Source: Dromaius novaehollandiae (Eukaryota; Chordata; Aves; Casuariiformes; Dromaiidae). From it: DNA of 64,000 bases. Below the pieces are notes generated by a model that saw only the letters and a program-made list of their open reading frames with translations, did no database searches and was not told where the DNA came from. Location of the stretch: positions 153,407,517-153,471,516 of the forward strand of contig NC_088099.1 of the NCBI RefSeq assembly GCF_036370855.1. The letters are read 5' to 3'. Of this stretch, positions 12,001 through 23,703 are shown in pieces; position 1 is the first letter of the stretch; the number at the start of each line of letters is the position of its first letter. A program made the position numbers and the translations under genes.

Positions 12001-12729
12001 AAATGACAAATACAATGTCATGAAATACCTGTTATGAAAAATAGCTGAATTGAAGTGAAATCGTTACTTTTATTATTGAGAGAAGTTATGATTACTCTGT
12101 ATTTTAGCTTTCCGTTACCTGAGCTGATTAGCAATGACCTTTGAGTTATTACATAAAATACAAACCCATCAAAATACTCTTAAGCAGCTATGCACATATA
12201 TATCTGCAGAATGTAACTGAACACAGAACTGGAATTCAAGCAATAAATAGCATAAATTTAAGATGCATACATCTTTCCAGTCAAATCTGATTGCTGCTTT
12301 TGATAGAATTACAGGATTAGTGGATTTACAGAACAGCAGATGCAATATATTTATATTTTAGTGAATCATTTGATGTGCTGTGTTATGAAATCACACAAAA
12401 TTAATTCAAATTGGTTCAGATAAGAACACTACCACACAGTCTGGAAAAAATGTTTGGAGAACCAAAACCAAAGAATCAGGATAATCAACAAAGCTTTGCT
12501 GTGGAGAAGGTTTTGGAAAGAATGATAAGATATGGTCTCTCTTTATTTCACGTCTTTTACCTATTATATGGTGATACAGATAACATATGAAAAAAATGCT
12601 CAGGTATTTACTTTCCACTTGTAGTTTGATGGAGAAGTTGGATCTAAAATGTGTGGGGAGTTGTCTTCTCTTTTCCAAGATTTATAGACATGAGTTTAGA
12701 GCAGGTAATAAAGTCTCCAGAAGTTTTCT

Positions 12730-12760
12730 TTCTGATTTCAATGGGAGCCATATTTTCCTC
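12730..12760. repeat. Possible fragment of old 'ttcaatggga' repeat
   Basis: The string CTGATTTCAATGGGAGCCAT matches the core word of the old amniote repeat seen at 3911, 19606, 26498 and 50600. The match is too short to be secure on its own. Confidence 0.25.
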
Positions 12761-14596
12761 TAAGTTAGATGGGGCTTAAATCCTTGTACTAGCTCAGAAG
12801 TTCCCACTGCAAAACAGTAGTCTGTTGTACATACCATGGGCAGTGATACAGGCAAAGATTTTACAAGATAGAGGTGAATATTTAAGATGAATACTAAGCA
12901 ATTATATAAAAACCAAAATTGGGTATCTAAACAAATTTTTCTAGTTCATGGATGCTCTAAATGGAGAGTGGAAAGAGCAAGGAGCACATGATTTTTGTGA
13001 CTGGCCAGAGAATGCTCTATTAGGGCTTCTCTATTTCTCTTGTCTAAATAACAATGTGTGTGTGTATCTTGTGATATATTTTATTTTGTCTATTACTATA
13101 TAGCAATGATTTTATTCTATTTATATAGAGTGATTCATCCTCCCCTAATTATTTTATTCCAATTTATGCCTAACTCTGCCTCACTAAAAATAAAGTGAAA
13201 GGGTTTGACTGAAGATTTTAATGAGAGCTTAGAGATTTGGGGAAATTCTGGCTGGTTAGCCAGCTTGCTTTAAAATAAACAAGTAAGGGATTGCAAGCAT
13301 GTGAGCCTGGGGAGAAGTTAATTAAAGTGAATGTGGAAATTAAATTCAAAGAAAAAATATAGGGCAGCAAGAAGGGAAAGAAAGTCAGTCAGGGTAACCG
13401 CTGAAGGAGTCAGAGTAAAAAGAAAGTACCAGGAAATAAAAACATGGTGTTTCATAACCATGCTGTGGATGTTCTTTCTGATAGTTCTTCCCACAAACAT
13501 CTTGCACAGGCACCTATAGCTCAAGGAACAGATCTCCCTAGCGGAAGGACAGGCACCGTGTTTGCATTCTGGGACTGACTGTGTGAATGAGTTCGCAGCA
13601 ACTGAGGGGATTGTCGAACATGGAGAAATATCCAGGGATAAAACTGGCAGAATAATTACTCTAAATGATGCTGATGTGATTCCCCTCTGTCAAAATTATT
13701 TTGGAACAAAAGTGTTTTTTATTATTTAGAAGCAGAGTAATTAAACTTGAGGACAGCTGGATTTACTCAGTGATTGACTGTCCACGTGGGGGAGTTATAT
13801 AAGCATGGCTAGAGTAGAATAATTTGATTCCTGTAGCTATGCCAGGAAATTACCCCACATAAATAGACATTTATTATACAATATCATGATAGTACCTGCC
13901 CTTTTCCCACTATGTCAATTTTTAAACATTGATAACAAATTAGGACACTGAGTAAAGAGCAGATCTGTTTTAAAGAGTTACAATACGAGTCATTGGAAGT
14001 GTAGAAAGCCTATTCTAAGAGGAGCAATTTTACTACTGGGCTTCTTTAACCTGTAGAACAGAAAGCTGGGAGAGGTCAGGCTAACATTTTGTAGGGAGAG
14101 GTAACATCTTTTGTTAGACTAAATTGTAAGTTTAGGAAAAATGAACAAGATCTGTCAAGAAGCAGCATAATCCAGGCTAAATACTGGTTAGACACAGATA
14201 CTCTTAATTACCACTTATTATGTTAATTAGGCCACTGGAGAAAAAAGTCATTAGGTGTTTGCTGTAGGAAGGGGTCACATGAATAGTGGTTCTACTGTGA
14301 GCTGGATTAGACCACAATTTTGGATCTTCAGCAAAGTAATGGGCAATGTCTGAGAGAACCAGGTGCTCACATGATCAGCAGCAGAGGTAGCAAAAGTCCC
14401 TTTGTACTTCAAATGATTATAAGATTTTTAATTACAGCAAGACTGAAATGCCTTGCTTCATAGTTTGCTGCCCCCAATTTTTTTCTATTTCCATCTAAAT
14501 TTAGTCTGTGTATGAGATTTTTCAGAAACATATATGAATGAGGTAACAAATTGCCATTAAATTTCTCTGGAAGTTGCAATCATATCCTTAGCCTTT

Positions 14597-14640
14597 TGTG
14601 TGTGTGTGTGTGTGTGTGTGCGTGCGCGCGCGTGCGCGCG
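14597..14640. repeat. (TG)n(CG)n alternating tract, Z-DNA prone
   Basis: Forty-four nucleotides alternate strictly pyrimidine-purine: twelve TG units (14597-14620) followed by two copies of CGTGCGCGCG (14621-14640). Such TG/CG runs are the classic sequence class for left-handed Z-DNA under negative supercoiling. The CG half is unusual in a methylated, CpG-poor vertebrate region. Confidence 0.95.
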
Positions 14641-15942
14641 AAACCCACTCTGTCATTTATATAATTTTGACAAGTTTCCTCTAATTTGCGAGGGGATTTG
14701 CTTTTCTGTTCTAAGAACAGAAATTTCCCTTGCTTATTCATCCCCAAAGTATCTTACCCATGAGCAGCACTGCAGAGTTTTTAATCAAAGGAGAACTGGT
14801 TTCAAAATCTGTCATTAATCTGGAATTAATTAACTCTAAATTTCCTAATATATGAAAGAAAACAATGTGAAACTAAAAAATAAACATAAATTAAAATAAA
14901 GAAAGAAATCTGGTTACCTTATTATGATGTTTGGGGGAAGAAAATCTTGGAAATATGGGCAAAAGTTAAAGCTATTTGACAACAAATGTGCTTGGTGATA
15001 AAACTATTCAGTAGTGATAGCAAAAGTTAAAATATTTGAGTAATAGCATTACTTAATAAGCTCCTGAGGTCATTAAATATGCTTTGTTTTATTCTAGAAG
15101 TAAGTTCTGTTTTGGCTATGACTTCATGAAACTAATTTAAGAAATGCTCAAAGCTTTCTTCAGCTTTTACTCAGAACTTTTCTGACTGCCAAAGTACTTT
15201 GGCTTCGCAAGGAAAGCTTTTAGTGCCAGAGGCAGAAGTATAGTTAAAGCTGAGGGACAGACATTTTGCAACCACAGGCCCAGACCACAAATCTAACTCT
15301 CATGGACTATACACAATTCTATTCCATTAAGTAAGAGTTAATGTCACTAATGAATACCTCTGTGAACAGGCTGAACAGCAAAGAAATCACACAGGTTAAG
15401 GCAATTGCCAAACACAGAACACCATTTTAAAGTCTTTTGAAACCCGTTTTGAAATGTCAAACTGAAAGGAAGGGATATCATGTGTTTTAGATTTCACCCT
15501 GTGATTTCCCACAGAAAGGACCGCAGTCATCTATCTGCTTATCTGTTCATAGCATTTACACAGTAGCTCACACCTGATGCCTTCAGATCAGGAAGGTATT
15601 CTGTGCTCAGAAAGATATTCTGTGTTTGGGAAGATTAGACACAGATTTTTGTGAAATGGAAAAATATAAAATGAAACAAGAAATACAGTCATACTGGCAG
15701 CTAATTAACCAAACTTCCCCACCCTTGATTCTAAAAGATAAAACATCTCCTTAGACCTTTCACTTCTGATTTGTCAGTTTTGTTAAGAATTTGTATGATT
15801 TAAAACCTTGCTTTGAGTTTTTAACCCATATAGTTTGATTACTTAAGCCATTTATTAATGCATTGATAGACACACCATGAGATGTGTCCTGTTGAAGTAA
15901 GAACTATGGGTGACATACATCAGTAACAGCCTTTGGGAAAAC
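14641..15942. other. AT-rich noncoding stretch, no gene seen
   Basis: No recognisable repeat family or exon was found. A short partial duplication around 15597-15630 repeats GGTATTCTGTG and GATATTCTGTG. An acceptor-like TTTCCCACAG at about 15513 leads into a 15-codon open stretch without a donor. Confidence 0.55.
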
Positions 15943-16317
15943 TTAAAAAGTCTCTTTTAGAAAATCTCCAGGACTTGATTCCCTAACATCTTGCACCCTA
16001 TGATGCAAGACGAACGTAAAATACTTACGAAACAAACTTTTTCTCTCCATTGTGGCACAGGCGTCAGGTTGTCCGGGCTGCAGGGTGTAAAGGGGCACTA
16101 GGCAGGAGCTGTGTGTGGCTTGCTGACTTGGGATGGCTCTGTGCAGTTCACAGCGACAGGTCTGAGTGGGCAGACTGGGGTTCCCCCAATCCTTATGATT
16201 CCAGCTGGCCATGAGCCAGACAGGGATTTCTGGTGTGAGGTGTCTCCCATACCCTTTGCCTTCCAAACTGGCAATAACTACATTAGCAAATAGTTCAGCA
16301 CAATAGAAATAGGTCAA
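15943..16317 (-). other. GC-richer patch with a 124-codon minus-strand open frame, function unknown
   Basis: The patch is noticeably richer in G+C than its flanks. The minus strand is open from a Met codon at 16317 to a stop near 15943. A minus-strand donor-like GTAAGTAT lies at 16028-16021, after an ATGGAGAGAAAAAG-like stretch. A weaker acceptor-like CACACCAG lies near 16230 on the same strand. The inferred polypeptide has no signal peptide, membrane segment or known domain that I recognise, and a plus-strand frame of 60 codons overlaps it (16111-16293). It could be an exon of an unannotated transcript, a diverged repeat or a chance frame in GC-richer DNA. Confidence 0.25.
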
Positions 16318-19300
16318 AACAGTTTGTGCAAGTCATCTCTATAAATGATATGTGCAGCTCAGATATTTTCTTTCAGACTAGGTTGTGCCTGGTTTTCTGG
16401 AACAAATATCTCCCCCATTTCCCTCATTTGAAGCTATCTGAAAGCCCAATCATTATTTCAGCTCTTTATGCTTCCCAGGGTGGCTCAAGCACACATAAAG
16501 CACACTCAGGGAAGAGCTTCTAGTTTAGTTTCCTCCCGAAGAAATCTCTTTCACATGCAGCACAACAGCTCTCATACTTGAATCAACATGCAGTAAGTGG
16601 GGACAAGTGGATTATTTGCATCAAAACTGCACTATTTTTGTATAACTATTGTTAATGTAGATGCGGCCAAAGTTGTTTCTCTACTTACATAAGAACTGCC
16701 ATGCTGAATAAACCAGAACAAAAGTCCCCTGGCCTCGTTGGTTATTTCTACCTGCAGTCAGCACCACGTACTCTGGAACAGAAGAACATGACTTGCATAA
16801 TCACAGTGATTTCAGGGTAAGAGCCAAAGGCCAACAACAAAGAGAGTGAAGTATATAGAGCATCTTATAGATGTAATCTTGAACTGGCAGAAGGAAGAGA
16901 AGCTGCCATCAGCTGAACTGAGCCATGGGCCCCCAGTTTCAGGGGGGGCCTTAACTTAAGTGACTTAATAGTTTAACACTTGAGCCTAGATAAGTATCTC
17001 CAGCCTTACTGTGTGTGGGAAAGAACACACACACACACACACAAAATAAATAAATAAATAAAGAGATCCTTCCCAAATTCTGAAAAGCCAGTGTTTTAGA
17101 AACATTGTAAGCCACAAATTCTACATGAACAATCACAATAGTAGTTGCTAGAAAACTTGCTCACTGTACATTTGTCTGAACCCTTTTAAACACATTTATA
17201 CTTTCGTGCTCCTGCACAATGTGTCCACAATTTCATTGTGTGGGAAAAGAAGAGCTTCATATTGTTCTCCTTACTTTTGAGGCCAGATACTTTTTTTCCA
17301 GTTAAATATCTGCACTTTTGAAGTCTACAGTAGTCTAAACGTACATTATCAGCATGCACTAAGATCAAGCAGATAGGCAACAAGAATAAAACCATAAAGG
17401 AATACAGACAGACAAAAATGGTGATAATAGAAGGAAAAAAAAATCCCTTGTGTTTTGACTCAATGTTCTAAAGCTGTGGTATACTTTGTAGCTGGTCAAT
17501 CACAAAATATTCTGATGTCAAGTTATACTGTAAATTAACAAACATTTCTATATTTCATTAGATGTTAAGTTGAACTGTTAAGTCTAGCATTGAACTGTTT
17601 TATTTTTATTTATATTTCCCCTTTATTATTATTTTGTGCTTTTAGCTTGTTTTGTTTTTAGCATGAGATAAAATTTATTCATTCACTTCAGTTGTGTCAG
17701 TGAATGACTGATAGTGTAAAAGACGCAAAGTATATTTTTTAAATTACTCTTGCTTTCTTTTCTGTGGGGCATTTTGTCTGGGCAAATAACAATTAACCAG
17801 CCAACAAACAAATCTCTATAACACTACCAGAATTTGAACAGCAAATTGTTAGTTATAAAATAGTTATAATGTAATACTGCATACAATATTCAGTAGAGAT
17901 TAATGAAGGTTAAATAAACAGATACATTGCGTAAAGAAAAGCTATTATTCATAGCCCATAGAAGTCAAGAATTCTTGATTCACTGTGGTCATTGTCCTCA
18001 ATGTGTACTTGGTGTACGTGAATGTGGTTTATTTATTCAGATTATTCTAAAAATCTGATTTCAGCCAACACCTTCATCTGGAAAAAAAAAATTGTCAGAG
18101 TATTATTAGGATACTACTCAGCTATCCAAAGCTGAATAAGAATGATCGGTGAAGAGTTTAGTATTACTGAGCTAGAGTAGGTTTATTTGTTCTTAAAAGT
18201 CTTTAGATTTTAACCAGTAACAAATAACTTTTCATTTTCAAAGACTGCTTAATAAATTTCAGAACTGTTACAAGAACATAGCACATGGACAGATAGAGGT
18301 TTGATTTTTCTTGGTGTCACCTGGAGGATATGAGCCATCTGCAAAATGCAGCTTCTGTTACAGATAAATTTTGCATACTGCTACATTGTATTCCCTTAAC
18401 TAAAATATAAATTTCTTCATAGCCTGTTCTGAAGTCACCAACAATTCCTGTTTTAATACTGGTTAGCAAATAAAGGGAAAGGGTGAAATGATGTATAGTT
18501 GTCTGCCAAGTTCTTCAAAATTTAATCAGTTAAAACTTTCCTTGGATTCAATAGTACTTTTTGCTTAAGTAGAAGGGACTTAATCTGATTGCACTCTTGA
18601 GATAGTCTATGTAATATGTTTTGTGTAATCTGAAGACAACTGATTTACAGAAATGCAAAGGAATGTTATCTTCTAAAGTAATTCGATTTTTATCTTGTAG
18701 CTTGATACAGCGCTATTTAGTTAGATACAGCACTAATGCAAAATTTTTATTCTAGGATGCAAAATTGTTTTTTCATTTTCTTAAATAATTTTTATGCATT
18801 CAATACATTTTAGGGGTCAGTATTTGTTCTCTCTGATATACAGCCCTTTGAAATATACCTGACCTATCCTCTGAGATTTGCCCTTGTATACAGAGGGTAG
18901 AAGTCAGCTATATAGAAGTTCAGAGGCAACTTATAATTTCACAAAATGTCAGGCATCTGATCCTAATAAATCTTTCTCTTGAGAAGTAATGTTGACACTT
19001 TTGTAACTCTTCTATCGGTGTACTATGCATACATATTTTTAAATGTTAGGTATATTTCTCAAAAATTTATTATTAATGCTAAACAAAAACAGACTATTTT
19101 TCATGTCTTATTTTTTATGGTTATTCAATAGTATATTGAGGTCAACTGTAGCAAGTCATTCAGAATGTTAACCAGTTTAATGAAGGTTGAGTGTTTATTA
19201 ACCATACTGTAACCACTCTAGGTAAAATGAAGATATTAAACATTTTTAATTTGGTACTATGTTGTGATGTTTTGTGCAACAATATATCAGACTGCACTTG

Positions 19301-19327
19301 GTCTATAGATAGATGGAAAATGAAGTT
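16318..19327. other. Noncoding stretch with an (AC)n(AAAT)n tract, no gene seen
   Basis: Apart from the compound microsatellite at 17025-17061 the stretch is plain AT-rich sequence. An acceptor-like TTTTCTTTCAG near 16376 precedes about 45 open codons that end in a stop without a donor. No interspersed repeat was recognised. Confidence 0.55.
17025..17061. repeat. Compound microsatellite (AC)9(AAAT)4
   Basis: Nine AC units (17025-17042) are followed directly by four AAAT-type units (17043-17061). It accounts for the CVCVCV-like frame on the minus strand. Confidence 0.95.
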
Positions 19328-19388
19328 AATAAATAAAAGAAATAGATAAAAGAAATAAAAGAAAAAGTTAAAAAAAAAAAAGAAGAAG
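19328..19388. repeat. A-rich low-complexity tract
   Basis: AAATAAAAG-like units run into an uninterrupted A13 and AGAAGAAG. It might be an old poly(A) tail, but no retrotransposon body or target-site duplication is visible to the left. Confidence 0.85.
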
Positions 19389-19605
19389 CTACTTCTCCTT
19401 CCTTCTGTGCTTGTATTTGAAAGGGAATCTTAGTTCTGGCAATTTGCAATGTATAATTCTGTGGTCCAAATTTGTGTTAGTGGGGTAGGGGGTTGGCTGG
19501 GTAATAACTCAATTTCTATGAAAATCCATCCGTTATGGAGTTACACCACCAGCTGTGGTTATGATCCAAGACTTCCCAAGACTTTTAATTAGCCTTCTGG
19601 GTCCC

Positions 19606-19697
19606 CCTTCAGCAAAGCACTTAAGAATGTGGGTAGTTTTAAGCAGAGGGTAGCACAAGTGACTTCAGTGGGATTCTTGATGAATCTGAGCCCTAGT
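19606..19697. repeat. Old amniote interspersed repeat ('cagcaaagcacttaag' type)
   Basis: In order, the sequence shows CTTCAGCAAAGCACTTAAG, AATGTGGGTAGTTTTAAGCA, TGACTTCAGTGGGATTCTTG and GAATCTGAGCCC. This order and wording match a degenerate, partly palindromic repeat common in birds, crocodilians and turtles ('cagcaaagcacttaagcatgtg...gacttcaatgggac...'). This is the best preserved of the copies here. The class is probably a non-autonomous DNA transposon. That statement is recalled knowledge, not a search result. Confidence 0.5.
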
Positions 19698-22600
19698 CAC
19701 TTACACTGAAAGAAAACCTCAATCCTAAAATAAATGAAACGTGTGGTTTCATGGTTATCAAAGTAAAACTTTATTTACTTATCATCCAATAGAATGTATC
19801 CATTTAAAGAAAAAGATAGTCCTACATATATTTTCCTAGTAAATCCATTTTCCAAACCTCTGCAAAACCTAACATGGACCACAGGATTATATAATGAAAA
19901 TTGTTAGAACTCTTTGATGTATTCAATTTCTGAAAGATTCCATTTCCTAATCCTTCATTTAAACCACATTGACTAATGTTAAAAAAAGTCTCCCTTTCCT
20001 TCTTCTCTGTAGATAGATATCTTGCAAAAATAAAGAGTTCACATAGATGAGTTCAACTATTCCTATTGCATTCAAGCTGTTCTATATTTACTTACTAAGA
20101 AAATCTTTCATCTACTTTCAAAACACCTTTTTCAATTAAATTGCTGTTTCACACGGCATCTCTACTGTGGTTATAGGCTTCCCTTCCCTAATCAAGCACT
20201 TCCAAGTAGCCTCACAAATGGAGGGTTTAATTTAAAAGAGGTTAATATCATCTTGTCATTGAGCCATTCTGCTTTTGAAAGAGAGATCTGTAAATGTTTG
20301 TCTCTTTCTGAAGGAACCTGAAGGTGATTTGTGAAAATAACTCACTATTCAAAAACATATAAATCAGATGTCATTAACAGCCATTCCATGAGAGTTTCAA
20401 AGATTAGCTGCAGTTGTATCTAGATTCCTCAGTGGCTTGAACAAAATTCAAGGAACCACTTAGAAAGTAAAACAACAACAAAATACTTTAGAAATAGGCA
20501 TTAAATTAGCTTTTGCTTTTCCATCCAAGGAAAGGGAAAGGAATGCTTCATAGTATAAAATATGGTTACAATCAGTACATTTTAAAATCCAAGGAGGATT
20601 TTTTTCTGCATTCTAGTGCCATTTATAAATCATTTGAAATAGATTTCTGAAAATATATTCAGGAAGCATGCTATAATTTTTGAAGGAGAGGAGAAAATGA
20701 AGAAGGATATTAAACTCTATCCTATTTCATTACTAGGTTAGCAGGAGCTTCAAACAGTAAATACGAGAAAAGTACTTGCCTTCTTTGCACACTCAGAAAA
20801 CCTGAAGAAAAGAGGATGATTTGAAAGCATTTCTAACAAGTATTTGGTGCTGCTTTTTTATCAGCTTGAGCAGGGAGTAACTACAAAAATAGAAGCAGCC
20901 ATTTGCTGGACACCATCATAAACACTATTTTGATAAAAAAGGCCACTATTCATAAAAAGTACACATACGTTTAGTTTCAATAACAGGAAACCAAAACAAG
21001 GTAAGAATGCAGTCTTTGCTGAATGATTGGCTAGTCGTTGCAAATTTTTTTGGACTTAACACAGTAATCTATACTTGTGGTGTAAAAAAGAAAAAAAACA
21101 CAAGGAGACAAAAACAAAGTAAGTACAAACTGTGAATATGATCAACAAAGATCCCGAGAATGCAAAATATCATATGTGCCAATTCTCTGGTATTCCAGAC
21201 AGGTACATATGTTGCCAAGAAGAATAGCTCCAATACCTGCTTTAAAATAAAAGCTTCCTTATTGCTTCAACATCATAAGACATAATTTGCCATTAACTTC
21301 CCCCTGCACTTAACTCTGCTTCCAAAGTATATACACTTTACTGTATCTAACTAGTAAACTCTTGTTTCTGGTCTGTTTTGCAATCTTCTTCTAATCCCTA
21401 CTTCATTTTCATTATCTTCCCCCCCCCCTTTATTTCTTCTTCTCTGATTCTTTTCCACAAGAATTTGTATTGTTTCAACCATTTCCCCCTCCTGACACCA
21501 TCTCCTTGTAGCATAATCTTTCTTGCTAATATGTACTTATATACAATTGTCTTCTTATTCTCTCTCACTTGCTGCCATTTCCTTACCATTTCACCTTTGC
21601 TTTTTTTGCACTGTTTCCTCTTTCTTTGCCATTTGCTTAGTCTGTCTCACACATTTTGCTGAACTTTAGCATGCATTCTTTAAATTTCAATCTTTCAAAA
21701 GTAGGATTTTCTAAAGATATGGCTCAGAACTTAAATAACAGACTAATATATGGTGAAACTACTTTGACACAAGTAAATCTCAAAGATGAACAGCTGAAAA
21801 GGCATCTTCTCCAATATTATTATTAGTTGGATGAATAAACAAAATTGTATCCGTTGGCCATTCCAACAACTAAGAATCATGTAGATAAATCCCAGGAACA
21901 CATTTTTGTTCCTCAATTAGTCCTTTGGAATTGATAGACATTTCTTGAAGATAATCCTTTGAAGTCATTCAAATGTGCACATATAAACTTCATATATCTA
22001 GGAGCCAACACATAGGACCAGGAGGCATTAGTGACTCTTAATCAAAGTTTCTGTGAAATTGCTTTAAAATGTCTGCTTGCATACATGTAAGACTTATTCC
22101 AGCCTTGTTTAAAATCAGTAGCAAAACTTTTTTCATATTTATTTATATTTGTTATATTTTTTTCCCTCTTTCTCTTGTAAATCAATGTAATCATACAGAA
22201 GAGCTATGGAGTTAGTCTCAAATATAAGTAAGGTTAATTTAACAGTGGATTTTCAGCAGTCTCGCATGTCATCTGAAGTTTGTTTCACAAAATTATTTTC
22301 TTTCACAAAACTATAAAACCAGTTTCCAACTAGGAATGTGGTACATTTTTAAACTTGATAGGAATTCCATGACTGCTATTGCATGACCTTCCTATATGAA
22401 GGCTGTGGCTCAGGTTTGGAACAAATGGCATGAAGTGCTATGTCTTTCTCTTCTCATGTAAAAATAAAGCTACCTGATATGTCTCATTGACAGATATTGA
22501 AGAAAACAGTTTAGGATGATGGTTGACCTTCTTGTCTTATTTTGTTTGTTTATAGAACTCCCATAGTTATGCTATCAAAGATTTTAATGCCAAATGTAAA

Positions 22601-22989
22601 TGAGGGGTCTTTTTTTCCATCTTAATTAGTTTACTTTATTGTTCTGTGACATTCAGCAAAAGATTTTGCAATTCAGCAGGCACAGTGAGAACCCTCACAG
22701 GAGACAGGAAAAAGGACTTAACTCCCATGGGACGCTAAAGTCACTCTGAATGTGTTTTCCTACATGCCAAACCCCAGTTTGCCTCACATTTTCTACTTGC
22801 ATTATAAAGAATCTGGCATCCATTGTCTACGGAATTTAATGCATTCTTTCTTTCGTGTATGCGGTGTGTGAAAAGTCTGTTTCCTACGACTGAATTTAAT
22901 CAAATCTAAACTTTTGTTAACATTAAAAAAAATACAAACAACAGTAGCGTAACCTTCTGAGGTCATGAAAATTTGGGATTATTTCTTAC
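19698..22989. other. AT-rich noncoding stretch with a pyrimidine-rich segment, no gene seen
   Basis: From about 21360 to 21660 the plus strand is strongly pyrimidine-rich (TTCTTCT, CCCCCTCC, TTTCCTCTTTCTTTG), including a C10 run at 21419-21428. This yields a plus frame (21378-21662) rich in F, L and S and a lysine-rich minus frame, both compositional artefacts. No exon or repeat family was recognised elsewhere. Confidence 0.55.
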
Positions 22990-23175
22990 CTTCCTGTCTC
23001 CAAGTCTGGTTGCTTTAGGTATTGTTTCCTCTTCTACACTGGAAGGTTTTTTGTTGCCAGTTTTGATACCAGTGAAACAAATGCCCCCCTCCATTAAACG
23101 CAGCAGTAAAATTTTTTTGTAGTTGTAGATGTTGTAAATGGATATGAAGCTTTTGAAGTGGGTTCCTGTCAATGA
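22990..23175 (-). other. Candidate minus-strand exon (62 codons), weak
   Basis: On the minus strand an acceptor-like TCCTTTTTCATGTCACATCAG (AG at 23177-23176) precedes 186 open bases. They end at a consensus donor AAG|GTAAGA (GT at 22989-22988). Read this way the segment is phase 0-0 and ends ...EEETIPKATRLGDRK. No domain is recognised. The middle is AT-driven (ISIYNIYNYKKILLL) and includes a G6 run, so chance is likely. Confidence 0.15.
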
Positions 23176-23660
23176 CTGATGTGACATGAAAAAGGACTGT
23201 TGAGCTTCAGTCTTTGAAGACTGAAAGGCCTGTCTTGATCATGGCATTCACTGTTATAAAGTCTATGAAAACAGAAAAAAAATGAGTGGAGAAAAAAGAA
23301 GAAAGAACTATCTGAAGAATCAAACCCAAACTAATTATTACTTTTTCCCTTCAGAAAAAGCACATCTTCTTCAAAACTATCTTTTGTGAACATACAGATT
23401 GTCATAATTTCTGGGTCAAATTTTATGGATATTTTCTATGACTGGAAGAGCCTCACAAAAATGTCAGTAATAGCAAAGTTCAAAGGTTGTATAGTAATTT
23501 TAGTAAATCTGACTTCGGATAATCTATAGGCACTGTCTAATGCAATATAAAACACTTTCTATTGTGCAATTGGGATTGAAGCACTGGTTTGCTATCTAAA
23601 GAAGTTTGTAAGCTTCTCTCAGTACCCCAGAATCAGACTTTTACGGGTATTATCTTTTAT

Positions 23661-23703
23661 TGTATCTATTCATATCTATCCATCTATCTTTTTCTATCTA
23701 TTG
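23661..23703. repeat. Degenerate (TATC)n microsatellite
   Basis: TATC/CATC units, interrupted by TTCA and TTTT, repeat from TGTATCTATT to TCTATCTATTG. Confidence 0.85.

Larger units (their letters stand above)
7276..14596. other. Noncoding stretch with simple repeats, no gene seen
   Basis: It contains C and T homopolymers (listed separately) and a diffuse old repeat motif at 12730-12760. Pyrimidine-rich plus-strand sequence at about 8760-9200 and 9950-10340 gives overlapping open frames of 80-93 codons in two phases. Those frames are rich in F, S and L and reflect base composition. Both strands of 13318-13524 are open for ~65 codons with no domain. A 90-codon minus frame at 12406-12678 is likewise unrecognised. 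Confidence 0.6.

Noticed and set aside
14600..14818. 72-codon frame starting MCVCVCVRARA
   Set aside because: Its start is the TG/CG microsatellite and the remainder has no domain.
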